Shown here piece after piece: positions 1 through 10,900 of a DNA stretch of 64,000 nt. The DNA is from Helianthus annuus (lineage: Eukaryota > Streptophyta > Magnoliopsida > Asterales > Asteraceae), in assembly GCF_002127325.2 (NCBI RefSeq), contig NC_035436.2, forward strand, positions 105,795,591 through 105,859,590, written 5' to 3'. The notes under the pieces were generated by a model. That model made no database searches, was not told the DNA's origin, and saw nothing but the letters and a program-made list of their open reading frames with translations. Each line of letters opens with the position of its first letter. Within the stretch, counting starts at the first letter, position 1. The translations under genes and the position numbers were made by a program.

Positions 1-11
1 TTGTTAGTGGT

Positions 12-245
12 TTCGGCCCAAGGTGCATTGCGGGAGTTCCGCTCATCTGTACATTGTGAGGTTCAGTTTATTTGTACATCATGTATTTCTGCTTATGTGT
101 ACTTCAGTGGCTCTGCTCATAAGAGCATCATGTGTCCGCTTATTAATACATATATGGTTCCGTTTGTGTGTAAATCAGATGTTCTGCTCATAAGAGCATC
201 TTGTGGTTCCGCTCATAATTGCAGACTTGTGTTTTCGCTCATTGT
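12..245 (+). repeat. Leader motif array of element O (TTCCGCTCAT-like, about 25-bp period)
   Basis: Copies or degenerate copies of TTCCGCTCAT have their core near 14, 40, 65, 90, 114, 137, 160, 185, 210 and 236, so spacing is 23-26 bp. The spacers are unrelated. The copies near 14 and 65 are the weakest. The array lies just upstream of the O reading frame and may continue left of the window. The same motif, in the same sense relative to transcription, forms the leader array of element I. Confidence 0.75.
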
Positions 246-299
246 GCATAGTGTGTTGTCACTTGTAAAAATTTTAATGTTTTAAAATTTTCTAAGTGT

Positions 300-610
300 T
301 TGATTCAGTGTATGTATTCTGATGTGCAGGGATCTAGTGTTGTTTTTTATCCTCTTCACAACAGTTGTTGTGATTTGGATATTCAGAAAAATCCGGAATT
401 GGCCAAGTTCTGTGGTATATTGGAATTCATGGGTCGTATTCCCGTTCATAAGGCATTAACTGATCAACAACCATTATACAAATCTCATATTGAACGTTTC
501 TGGAAAAATGCCAGCTATGATGATCAGAACAAAGTTATATCTTCAATTGTTGAAGTGCATGGCAAGATGGAGAAGATTCTAGTCACCGAAGCTCTTATTC
601 GTGAAGTTAT
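300..610 (+). pseudogene. Element O accessory ORF, N-terminal part (broken by element I)
   Basis: About 103 codons are open up to the insertion point; the frame resumes at 7984, after the duplicated target gttat (606-610 and 7979-7983). The peptide has the signature YKSHIERFWKNASY. From memory, this resembles the start of an accessory protein found in copia-type retroelement ORFs of Asteraceae, usually annotated as hypothetical. No enzyme motif is visible and the function is unknown. The first in-frame ATG of this stretch is near 309; whether it is the true start is not decided here. Confidence 0.6.
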
Positions 611-1069
611 TGTAGGATCGTGTGCTGACCCGAGCGAGTCGTTCATAGGTAATCTCTTGCGTTTCAGATGCGGAATAATAAGAAATACAAGTAGAAGTAG
701 CTTGTTCTCCTTTCTAACTGCTTGTTTTATTGATATCAAACGTTTTACAGCTCGATCGTCACACCGGCAGAGCTTCGGCGTGGGATTTCACCTCTATGTT
801 ATGAGGATCGCCCTTAAGACCCCTTCATATAGGCTGCTGGGTCCGCTCATGTGTCACATGTCCATATGAGCGGACCAGACATGTTCACAAAGGCGATCCA
901 CACTTGTCAAATAAGCGACCCAAGACTTTTATGTTCCTATGAGCGACCCACACATATAAAACCTATACAGACTCCTGTTTTCTCGTATTTCGTGCCCTAT
1001 GCTATACAATACGACATAAGACCTGATCCTAGACACCTAGACGGAATCAACAGATGTAGTGCACTAACA
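611..1069 (-). repeat. 3' LTR of element I
   Basis: 459 bp, TG at one end and CA at the other on either strand. It carries the inverted pair tccgctcat / atgagcgga (842-872) and further AGCGACCCA-like copies at 893, 915 and 943. The TATA-like site of the other LTR is altered here to TATATGAAGG, read on the - strand. Confidence 0.95.
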
Positions 1070-1081
1070 GACTCCCCCTCA
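1070..1081 (-). other. Polypurine tract of element I
   Basis: On the - strand the sequence TGAGGGGGAGTC directly abuts the LTR start TGTTAGTGC. This is the expected plus-strand primer position for reverse transcription. Confidence 0.85.
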
Positions 1082-3025
1082 GATGTTGATGGAGTCGCCA
1101 ACACACCTTGACTGTAAAACTGTGTCTTCACTTCTGCAGTCTAGATCAGTCTCTAGGCTTTCTCTTTCTCTCTATCTTCAGACTCCCCCTCTCGATTTAC
1201 TGGCATTCTTTTGTTCTTCAGTAACATCTTCAGGATCGTTGTCTGATCTTCACAGGCTTTCAGAATCAAATAATCTGGCTCTAGAAACACTCTAATTCTC
1301 TTGATCAGATCTCTTGATTCCTTAAGTTCATCAGCATCAACAACAGACGTGATCTTCAGTTCAGGATCTGACTCTAATCATTCTTTCAGGATCGATCAGC
1401 CTGACTCTAACAGATCTTCAGGAATCGAAACTTGGCTACCTGTACAATCTCAACTCAAACATAAATTTTCTAATTTCATCATATATCAAATACCTGTGCT
1501 CCAACACATGACTCTCTTTCAACAATCTATGATGAACCACTTGAAAACAATTAGATTTACACAAACACTCCCCCTCAAATGTTGTTCATCATGTTTAGCA
1601 CTCGGAATTTAGAAAATCAGTTATCAAATGTTAGTTGTCGAAAAGCTTTTTGACTTTTTCAAAATTTATGCTAAAACACACACAAAATCTTTTTGGATTT
1701 TCTGAGAAATATTATCTGACACCACTTGAAAATACAAACATATAGAAATGTAATATTTACAATCAATATTTTGTGAGTTCGTGCAAGAGGATCATATCAG
1801 TTTATGAGACAAATCACCAACACCGTTAAGCTTGATTTCATTTTAAGCTTTAAACAATTTACCTAGATTGTCAGTATGTTTGTCCTCTTAAATTCTCAAC
1901 ACAAATTTCAATCGATTCGAGATACGATATTAATGTTTTAGAGACTTAAACTTAATTGTGTATCACTCCACTTGAATATACTCCCGTATCCAGATCCCAA
2001 ATATTCAGTCTTACAGGTGAGTATACCACAGCTGATATCTGTAAAGGGGTTAGATGCGAAACCGTGAGAACTCAGGTCAGAACTTCCGTTCAGCAGAGAG
2101 ATGACGGCTCGACTTTTGGTGGGTCCCCTTTAGAGGATCTTTTGCATTTCAACAGCAGCGACTATCAATTTTATTGTTTCATCAGCATGCTGAGGGCGAA
2201 GCTTATGTTTCAAAGCTTTAGCAAAAAGTATTATCCGGGGACTAGGTCAGAACTTCCATTCAGCAGAAGTCCCGGGATAATACCCCAGATATCACTGAGT
2301 ATAAAGACCTAGTATCTCAGAATATGGGACCTTTCAAACAAGATTTCGGGGGTTACCCATATATTCAAGAATAGTTACCCACGAATTAAGCAAGTTTGAA
2401 TTTAGGTTTATATCTCGTTTCAATTTACTAAATGTGCGAAAATCTACTGACACATCCGCAGTAAGATTGTTTAACACTTTTTAACTTTACATCTCTTTAG
2501 CGTGCTGTGATAGTCCACTGATGTACTATCATTTCCTCTTTTTCGCAACAAAACTCATTTTCGAATTTTATCATGTTTTTTGGATATTTCAAATTTTCAA
2601 ATGTTTTTTGGATTTTCTAAAATTTCCCTACTCCCCCTAAAATGCAAACACATTTTAAAGAAAATTTGAAAACTTCTAGACTCTTGACCCACTAGAAACA
2701 TAAAAAGGAACTGTACAGAATTTTGACAACTGACACTGAATCACATCAAATCGCCATTCACTAGGCATAAACAATCTGAACTCCCCCTATCACAAACCAT
2801 TTTCTCATTTAGATTTCAAAACACTTAAGTTTGTTTTAATCAAAATGACTTTTCCGGAAAATGAATTTGTGTTGATAACAACCACTTGTAGGTCTATCTT
2901 TTAAAAACAGTGATGTGGTTCATCATCTTGTCTATCTTTTGTCATGAATAGTAAATCTCCGGCGTAGTCCTTCAACTATCATGGAAAACAAACTTCCAAC
3001 CAAGTCTTTTCAGACTTGATTTCCT
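1082..3025 (-). other. Non-coding 3' region of element I with repeated purine-tract-like motifs
   Basis: About 1.9 kb lies between the Gag end and the functional purine tract, where pol would be expected. I see no integrase, RT or RNase H motif in any frame. On the - strand a GAGGGGGAGT-like core recurs near 1183, 1570, 2632 and 2780, in addition to the LTR-adjacent copy at 1070. A short segment (ggtcagaacttcc.ttcagcag) occurs twice, near 2075 and 2245. Confidence 0.7.
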
Positions 3026-4579
3026 TTAGTTCCTGAGCTGTAGGGTTGTATGTTGCCTTTTTAGTAGCATAAAAATCTTTAACCCCTTAGCTCTTTCACT
3101 CAACATTTTCACAAAAATCTTTTTCACATTCCCGTTGAATGTCTTCTCGACATCAAATTCATTCTTTTCTTTGTAAAACTGATTAGAAATCTCAGTTTTT
3201 CCCACTTTCTTCTTTACTTCCTCAAACTTCAATGATGGAAAATCCTCATCATTCACTGAAATCTTCTTCTTCATCTGTGGCTCTTCTGGCTTTGTGGAAC
3301 CAGATTCATCACCAACATTCACTTCATTTTTCTTCGCAACCCACACCTGGTTGTCTTTTCCTTTCTTTTTGTAAAAATTCTTTGAACACTCACCAACCTC
3401 GAATTTTGAATTCTCAAAAATTTTAGGTCTATTGGTTGGTGTGTCATCATCAACAACTTTCTCTTTCAACTTCTGAGAAACTCCCTGTTTTAATAGTGCA
3501 CTTTTTGAGCAATTCCATGCAATGTGACCAGCTTCATTGCATCTGTAATAGGTTCTAGTTTCTCTTAGATAACATATATCATCTCCATTCTTCTTTCTCT
3601 CAGCAAGAAACTCTTTATTAGACTGTCTCCAGAATGGTTTCTGCTGTTCCTCCTCAGCACTTCCACCTGACACAAATTCAGATTTTGTTTTAGAATTTTT
3701 CATATTTTTATCATTTTCTGGTGGAATAAAACCAAGACCTTTCTTTTTGTAGCTACAATTCTGACCAGGTTTCTTTGGAAAACCAGGACCAGAGTTGTAA
3801 CCTTTTTTCTTGTTTAAACGTTGCTGAACTCTAGAAGTATATTTTTTAGATTTTTCAAAACTTTTCAACACTTTTAATTCTGGAATATTCACCTCTATAA
3901 GTTTGAAAGTTTTGTTTATTAGTTCTGTTTTAATACTCATTATTGGGAACTCTTTATTGTAATATAATTTGTCCGAACCATTCAAAGTATACACTAATTC
4001 GAATGTTTCATCATTCAAATCTGCCTTAGACAATAAAAATTCTTTACTATAAGACCGTTTTTCCGACGAATTTTGACTGTTGACTGATAACTTTGATTTT
4101 CCAGACCCAGATTTTAACTCAGACTCCTCATCAGTATCCAACACCTGATCGACCACCTTTTTAATTAATTCAGACTCATGATCGGTATCGGACGAGGTAA
4201 ACGTGACATCGATGTTGTCTGGTAAAACGTCAGTTGTGTCGGTTTTTAACTTTATATTGACTGCTTTCTCAAGTTGCTCCTCATTTGGTTTCCTAGGAGA
4301 ATACCCATCCCAAATTGGAGACGGACACTTGTTATAGCTAATAATCGGTTTCTTACCACAGTTTTTTTTCTTTGGCTTTTCGTCTTGAAACGCTTCCAAA
4401 CCTGCAACAGTTGGGTAAACACGATCAATGAGATAATCAGAAGTAGTATAGCTTAACAATAACCGTCTAATTCTCTCATTTTCAATCTTTTCAGTTTCCA
4501 ACTCCTGCTTCCATTTGGCACTCTCTTCAATGTAGAAATTTATAGCTTTTTGCTTTGACATTAAAGTTGCATTCATCAT
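3026..4579 (-). pseudogene. Element I Gag, C-terminal half (frameshifted off the first half)
   Basis: 517 codons from the first ATG, which lies 2 nt after the stop of the upstream ORF. It is a basic, Lys- and Ser-rich protein with one zinc-knuckle-like motif at about residues 344-357. The first metal-binding Cys is replaced by Tyr (YYRC....H....C), a single-base change, so this knuckle is probably dead. The frame stays open upstream of the ATG through QALT, which suggests that it was once continuous with the N-terminal half and was cut off by a change in a GA repeat at about 4593-4604. Role by family: nucleocapsid-type RNA binding. An independent second protein is possible but less likely. 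Confidence 0.7.
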
Positions 4580-4581
4580 TG

Positions 4582-6957
4582 TCAGCGCCTGTTCTCTCTC
4601 TCTGAGTTTGTTGTTTGGAGACCAGTAACTGTTTTGTTCAACACGTCGTACGATTCCTTCACATAATTGAGATTGAACAGTAACTGCTCCTTCTTTTTCT
4701 CGTACTCAGCTATGATGTCATCTTTTGATGCACATTCCTTACAAGCTTCCAAGCACTTCTCACACGGCTTGACCACTTCAACAATCTTCTCAACTTCAAT
4801 TGTTTTAATAACTTCAACCACTTTTTCTTCTTCAATCACCTTTTCTTTTTCTTTCACAACCTCAGTAATCTTCTCAGCAACATTCTCAGCGTTTTGAACA
4901 TCACCTTCAGATTCAGCTTGTTGTTCCCTAGCAGCTCGTTTCTCTTTCAGTTTATCCATTCGTTCTGCAAAATAGAAATGAAAACTTTTAGGAGAAATAT
5001 GAGATTTAGCAACATTTATATGTTTTTCTCCCTCAACATCACTGCTACTATCAACTGGTGACTGATCAAACTGTACAGATTTTTCAGAATCATCATCAGA
5101 AACACCAGAATCAGACGGTGTTTTATCAAATACAACTGCCTTTTCTGAAACAATTTCATTCTGTTCACTCTCATCAGAACTCGATAAACTCTCATTTAAA
5201 CCCTGTAAAACTTCATCTGAACTTTCAGAAACATCCCCAGAATGTTCTGAAAGTTTATCAATACTGTCTGAACTTTCAGATGACACAGACTTTTCATCTT
5301 CACTAGACACATTCACACCAATCGATTTCATCCAAGTAGCAAACAAATCTGGCTCTCGGACGATTTTGGCAATGAAAGCTTTAAACTCTCCCTTTTTATC
5401 CACAAACATATCCCAACTGAAACCTTCTGGTAGTTTCTCATCATCTTGATCGATAATGCGTGCTGCTGTGTCTTCCGATGATATGTAATCACTCCAGCTG
5501 AAATCTACCAAACATGCTCTTTTAGGATCTTCAATCTTTCTCCCGTGAGCTGTCTGTGGTTCTTGGGATTGACCAACTTGCTGATAGATAGCTTTGCGAT
5601 AGTAGTCATCTTTCCCAAATGGATTCTGTGCTCCGCTAGCTTCTCTTCCTTTGCACTCCCGCTTGAAATGGCCTTTCTCCCTGCATCGAAAACAAGTAAC
5701 TTTAGATTTATCAAAACCTAAAGTAGAAACATGTGCATCAAGAAAGTCATTTCTCCCGGTAATGGTTTTGAATTTCTCAGCTCGTCGAAGAACACTCGCA
5801 AGACACCATTTGATATCCATAAGTTCCATTTCCTCGGCGTCTATTTGATCGTAATCCTCTTTGGTGAGCATAGGATTTCCGATCCGTCCCGCAACAAGAC
5901 CTTCATAAGATAACAGAATAGAACCCAGCAGTGCCATATGGCCTTTTGCAGTGTCTTCAGAGAAGCTTTGACCTTCTGGAAGGTTGAGAGCTATGTTGCA
6001 CTGAATTATGTATTCATTTCCAGTTTTTGTACTCTGAGACTGAAAGCTTGTGTTAGTCTCTTTCGGATTCACACTCGGAAACGATGAAAACCCACTGCTA
6101 ATCTTGTTTGAACCCTGATCTGCTTTTTCTGATGAATCTCCAGCACTGAAAGCGGTTTGAATCTTTGGACTTCTTTCAGCTTCAGAAACTGGAATACTAC
6201 CTTTATAATACATCTTTACATCCTGTTGACCACTCGGGTTATTCATCCTGGCTATCTTCTGTTGTTCCAGATCCTGTCCCTCTAACTTCTCAATAAACTG
6301 TCCGATTGTCAATCTGTCATAAACACCCGTGTTTTTCAGTATCATCAAATACGTTCCCCATTCTTTATGAGGTAACGCATCAGCCAATTTATCAACATAT
6401 TCTTCACGAGCTTTATCAACACCCAACATTGATAATGATCGCACCAAATGACAGTATCTTTCAATCAACTTCTTAGTGTCCTCTCCCGGCAAACTACAAA
6501 ACAAGTCAAATTCTTTCTTAAGCAATGCCTTCTTGCTTTTGATCATACTTTCACTACCCTCGAATTTGACTTTAAGAGCATCCCAAATTGACTTTGCAGT
6601 TTTGTCGTGCTGTAACAAAATGAATATGTCTTCTTTAATCGCTTGCTGTAACAGACTGATCATCATTTTCTCCGCTCTGTACATTGCACGTTCTTGTTCT
6701 GAAAATTCGGATATTTGTTTAACAACTTGCAATTCTGTTCGAGGCAATGTGTACTTTTCCAATATGCATTCCCACGATCTGAGATGATTTGCCTGAACCC
6801 AGTTTTCAAACCGATCCTTCCACCCATAATACTCCTCAATGCTCATCAATTTCGGGGGCTTTTGAGTCGTTCCTGTCTCATTTTCTAAGTTCATTGCTTG
6901 AGCAATTGCGGCTGGAGTAGTCGATGTAGCAAAAGCGTTGTAAAATTCGGAATCCAA
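4582..6957 (-). CDS. Element I Gag, copia type (UBN2 domain and zinc knuckle)
   Basis: 791 codons. The N-terminal 230 residues look like the UBN2/copia Gag capsid region (motifs YYGWKDRFENWVQ and AKSIWDALKVKFEG near residues 45-130). A complete CCHC zinc knuckle (CFRCREKGHFKREC) sits at about residues 420-433. Residues about 540-680 are Ser/Asp/Glu-rich and acidic; about 680-760 is a charged Glu/Lys/Val coiled-coil-like stretch. The start at 6957 lies 13 nt from the last unit of the leader motif array. Known for the family: Gag forms the cytoplasmic virus-like particle and binds the element RNA. The ORF ends with a frameshifted tail just after a GA repeat. Confidence 0.85.
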   Translation of the reverse strand: MDSEFYNAFATSTTPAAIAQAMNLENETGTTQKPPKLMSIEEYYGWKDRFENWVQANHLRSWECILEKYTLPRTELQVVKQISEFSEQERAMYRAEKMMISLLQQAIKEDIFILLQHDKTAKSIWDALKVKFEGSESMIKSKKALLKKEFDLFCSLPGEDTKKLIERYCHLVRSLSMLGVDKAREEYVDKLADALPHKEWGTYLMILKNTGVYDRLTIGQFIEKLEGQDLEQQKIARMNNPSGQQDVKMYYKGSIPVSEAERSPKIQTAFSAGDSSEKADQGSNKISSGFSSFPSVNPKETNTSFQSQSTKTGNEYIIQCNIALNLPEGQSFSEDTAKGHMALLGSILLSYEGLVAGRIGNPMLTKEDYDQIDAEEMELMDIKWCLASVLRRAEKFKTITGRNDFLDAHVSTLGFDKSKVTCFRCREKGHFKRECKGREASGAQNPFGKDDYYRKAIYQQVGQSQEPQTAHGRKIEDPKRACLVDFSWSDYISSEDTAARIIDQDDEKLPEGFSWDMFVDKKGEFKAFIAKIVREPDLFATWMKSIGVNVSSEDEKSVSSESSDSIDKLSEHSGDVSESSDEVLQGLNESLSSSDESEQNEIVSEKAVVFDKTPSDSGVSDDDSEKSVQFDQSPVDSSSDVEGEKHINVAKSHISPKSFHFYFAERMDKLKEKRAAREQQAESEGDVQNAENVAEKITEVVKEKEKVIEEEKVVEVIKTIEVEKIVEVVKPCEKCLEACKECASKDDIIAEYEKKKEQLLFNLNYVKESYDVLNKTVTGLQTTNSERENRR

Positions 6958-6960
6958 ACT

Positions 6961-7310
6961 GACTTATAAGCGGACAAAACAGATGACAGAAAAGCGATCC
7001 AAAAGTGAACAAATAAGCGATTCAGATAAGTGTTCGTTCGAGCGAACCAGCTTCACTCGACCGAATAAGCGGATCAGAGAGCAAGGTGTCAAACAAGCGG
7101 TCCAAGTACTGTCCATTCGAGCGGTTCAAGCTTGTTCGAATGAGCGGTCCAGAGAGTAATATTGGGAGCGGTCCAGAAGTAAAATTGTACACTAGAGCGG
7201 TTCAAACTATCAATTTGGAGCGGTTCAACCTTAAATGTGTACGGATGAGCGATCCAAAACGTGATCTAAAAGCGGTTCATGATGACGTCACTACGAGCGG
7301 TCCACATTAC
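6961..7310 (-). repeat. Leader motif array of element I: 14 units, 23-29 bp apart
   Basis: The + strand reads GAGCGGTTCA-like words with the GCG at 6970, 6994, 7017, 7042, 7069, 7097, 7121, 7144, 7168, 7197, 7220, 7249, 7272 and 7297. Spacing is 23-29 bp (mean about 25) and the intervening 13-18 bp are unrelated. All 14 are in the same orientation. The array fills the untranslated leader up to the Gag start codon. Confidence 0.9.
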
Positions 7311-7505
7311 GAACATGATTTGACCCATAAAAACTTCGAATTATGACACAAAACTTTCCAGGATTTGTCTCGATACTATTGTGCACAAGCTGTGAAAATT
7401 TGAGCGAATTCCGACCGTGAAATCTTCCTGAATCAGTAAAAGAAGATGTAGAAATGAGAAGAAATGATGAAAAACAGCTACAATCTGCAGAAAACCTCCT
7501 CCCAA

Positions 7506-7517
7506 GCTCTGATACCA
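7506..7517 (-). other. Primer-binding site of element I (initiator tRNA-Met)
   Basis: On the - strand TGGTATCAGAGC follows the 5' LTR after a 2-nt spacer. It is complementary to the 3' end of plant initiator tRNA-Met and fixes the element's orientation. Confidence 0.92.
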
Positions 7518-7519
7518 CT

Positions 7520-7978
7520 TGTAGGATCGTGTGCTGACCCGAACGAGTCGTTCAGAGGTAATCTCTAGCGTTTCAGATGCGGAATAATAAGAAATACAAG
7601 TAGAAGTAGCTTGTTCTCCTTTCTAACTGCTTGTTTTATTGATATCAAACGTTTTACAGCTTGATCGTCACACCGGCAGAGCTTCGGCGTGGAATTTCAC
7701 CTCTATGTTATGAGGATCGCCCTTAAGACCCCTTTATATAGGCTGCTGGGTCCGCTCATGTGTCACATGTCCATATGAGCGGACCAGACATGTTCACAAA
7801 GGCGATCCACACTTGTTAAATAAGCGACCCAAGACTTCTATGTTCCTATGAGCGACCCACACATATAAAACCTATACAGAATCCTGTTTTCTCGTATTTC
7901 GTGCCCTATGCTATACAATACGACATAAGACCTGATCCTATACACCTAGACGGAATCAACAGATGTAATGCACTAACA
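7520..7978 (-). repeat. 5' LTR of element I
   Basis: 459 bp, ending at the target duplicate gttat. On the - strand it has the TATA box TATATAAAGG (7731-7740). Directly upstream of it are an inverted motif pair (about 7752-7780) and AGCG(A/G)-type motif copies at 7779, 7802, 7824 and 7852. The leader array uses the same motif. Confidence 0.95.
7731..7740 (-). promoter_or_regulatory. TATA box of element I
   Basis: TATATAAAGG on the - strand inside the 5' LTR, 240 nt from the LTR's downstream end. It is the likely core promoter of the genomic RNA. Confidence 0.65.
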
Positions 7979-7983
7979 GTTAT

Positions 7984-10900
7984 TAACTTTCCTGATGAGG
8001 CAGATTCGCCAACAAGATTTCCGGAAAGAATGGTGAAAGGTTGCATGTTGAGAATGGGATATCAGGGAGCTTTGAATGCTGGAAATTATTTGAAGTCAAA
8101 GTTTACAAAGCCATACAAGTTCCTGATTCACTGTGTATTGATGTCTTTAAGTCACACAAAAGGAGGCTATGATGCGATGCGTGACTATCAAATGAATATG
8201 GTTACTGCGTTAGTGTTAAACAAGAAATACAACTTCTCGCATATTGTGTTTCATTATATGGCAGAGAATATTACATCAAAGAGCAAAACCTGGACATATC
8301 CGAGGTTTGTGCAGATGTTGATTGATCACGCTTATCCTGAGATTGACAGAAATCTAAAGGATGATTTGTTGGTTCAATCACACACGAATGAAGTTACAAT
8401 CAAACAGCTTGTGAGATATCATCCGAATCACCCTGAACCGAAAGTTGTTGCTGAATTCTTCGGTTTCATAAAAGATGCAAACTATGGTGATCCAGATCCT
8501 GTTGATCATTAGAAATGGAGAAATGAAGATGAAATGAAAGAAGCAGCGTATGTTGATGAATTGAAAGTTCTTGAAGATTTCAAAAACACCAAGAATGAAT
8601 GGTATGTTAAAGAAACAGGGAGACGACGCAGAAAGGCCACTCCTATTTTGCAAAACGTTGAGGAATCTTCTTCACAACCAAAGAAAAAACAAAAGAAGGC
8701 TGCTAAAACGTCTTTGATTGATGAGCCGGAAGAAGATAATCCAGTGGTCGTTGCAGAAAAGGAACCAGTAGTAACTGCTGAAGATGATCCATTTAATGTT
8801 GATGATTTGTTTGACACTGATGTCTTAGAGATAGGGCTAACAGTGGTTACTGATGTTGATAAAGTTGTGAATGTTGAAGCAAAGAAAGGGAAAGAAAAGG
8901 TTATTGATGATGTTGAGGGAGATGATGTGAATAAAGACACTACAAGCTCCTCTAGTTCTTCAGAAGAGGAAGTTGATGAGACTGAACGTTTACGAAGAAT
9001 TAAGGAGGAAACAGAAAAGGAAAAGTTGTTAAGAAAGAGAAAGAGACAGGAAAAGGATGATGATGATGTTTATGTTCCTTCTCCAGAACATGTCTCAGAA
9101 TCACAATCTCCTCAAGGCGGTAAAAAGAAAGCTGGAGCTAGAAAGAAAGTGGTTTCTCCTAAGATTCGCAAAGTCACTCCAAAGATCAAATTGCCGAATA
9201 TTGTGCTCAAAAAAGAAACCAACAAAAGAAACCAAGAAACCACCTACACCACCACATGAACCAACACCACCACAATCACCAATTCAATCACCACCCAGAC
9301 AACCTACACCACCACAACAATCTTCACCACCGAAACAACCAACACCACCAAGACAATCATCACCGTTACATCTTTCACCTCCACCACAACAAACCTTATT
9401 TACTTCACAAGAAATTTTTCAAACACCTCCACTCACCAAAGGACAAGTAACACCTGGTTCAGCGGGGTATAAAGGTTTTCCAGATGTTCCTCCAAATTTA
9501 AGCCTTGATGATGTAGGAGATTTTGATTTTGCCAACATCTCACAAGTCACGAATATTGAAAAGAAAGTCCATGAAGTGATTGCTGAGAACAAGAAGTTGA
9601 TTGCTGAGAATAAAAGGGTGACTGATCGTGAAAAAATTCTTAAAATGAGAGTAAAGAGGTTGGAGAATGATAACAAAGAGTTGGTGAAAAAGATTGATTC
9701 TGATCAGTCAGAGATTGACATTTTAAAGGTGAGAGTTGCTGAACTTGAGGAAGAGAAAGCTCGACGTGATGAACAGAATGAATATTTCAAGTTAAAGAAC
9801 AAAGAGCTTGAAGCAGCTAAAGCTTTCAGAGATCACGAGTTTTATATGTTGAATAAAGTTGTTGAAAGCATGCTCGGAACGTCTGTAGAACAAAAGTTTG
9901 AAGAGCTGCAAGTTGAAGAGCTCAGAACACAACGTCAAGCAGAGATTAATGAGAAAATGAAAGACAAAGGTAAAGGCGTTGAAGGAAGTTCTGCAGTGAC
10001 AGAAAGATCGATTGTTCCTGCTATGGTTTTTGAGAATCCCGAGCCTATCTCTGCTGTTTGTGGTCTTTTTGAGGATTATACACCTCTTGAAGAATTAATG
10101 GGTGGCAGTAGTGATGAAGATGATTAAGTAGAGGAGGAAGAAAAGAAAGATGATAAAGATGAGAAAGTTTTTGCGAGCAGACATGGATCTGGTAAAGATG
10201 ATGATGACGATGATGCTCAGGGTGGTACAGGATTGAAAGTTACTGAGGCTTCTACTGAACAGAATGTTGATGATTTGATGAACGATTCAGTAAATGAAGA
10301 ATCAGGGGAAGCAGATGGAAAGGGGGAGTCGAGTGATACACAAAATGTTCGACAAGATGCAAAGTTAATTTTGAGATTAGATACTTATCATGAAGAAGGA
10401 GAGCATTTACATACTTACACGTTGGAAACAATTAAGGAAATGACTCGCATGATGAATCCTGAATTCAAATTCGATTTTGAAGAAGAAATGAATGTTGTGT
10501 TTGAAAAAGAGTTGAATGCCTTCGATATCAATCAGCAGCCTGAATATGAGTATCGATATGTTGAAGAGGCTGATTTGTATGATAGAGTTGAAGTAGAAGA
10601 CTGGATGGATGATGAAAATGTTGATGAAGATACTTAACAGTTGCCAACGTTGATGGAATTTTTTACGGAAGAGAATCGTGATGAATTACGAAGAAAAATT
10701 CTGAGATTCTGAAAGATGTGAACTTTGATGGCACACCTAAAGATTTGGCAAAGGAAGAACGAAAGAAATGGTTCAGAGTTAGTCACGAGAGGAAATTTAA
10801 AAGGCCGCTAAAGTATTATCAACGTGATAGAAGTGTATCTCTCGGTGATATTATCAGCTGGGGTTTTCTGCCACAGATCAATGCGTATGCGATAAGAAGA

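Larger units (their letters stand above)
606..7983 (-). mobile_element. Element I: copia-type Gag-only LTR retrotransposon (611-7978) with 5-bp target duplication
   Basis: Two 459-bp LTRs (611-1069 and 7520-7978) flank a 6450-bp interior and are bounded by the direct repeat gttat at 606-610 and 7979-7983. On the - strand the order is 5' LTR (7520-7978), priming site (7506-7517), motif-array leader, a Gag ORF split in two (4582-6957 and 3026-4579), about 1.9 kb without genes, purine tract (1070-1081), 3' LTR. There is no protease, integrase, RT or RNase H, so it is non-autonomous. The LTRs differ at only a few positions by eye. It interrupts the O accessory ORF in frame, so it is younger than O. 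Confidence 0.95.

Noticed and set aside
851..1295. Short ORFs across the I 3' LTR and its boundary as genes
   Set aside because: They cross the LTR and purine tract on the strand opposite to the element and have no protein features.
4576..4606. Programmed frameshift or stop-start coupling between the two Gag halves of element I
   Set aside because: The frame change sits in a GA repeat with no slippery heptamer seen; a slippage mutation explains it more simply.
6961..7310. CRISPR-like array (short repeats with unique spacers)
   Set aside because: Repeats are only about 10 nt and degenerate, spacers are about 15 nt, the sequence is a plant retroelement leader, and no cas gene is present.
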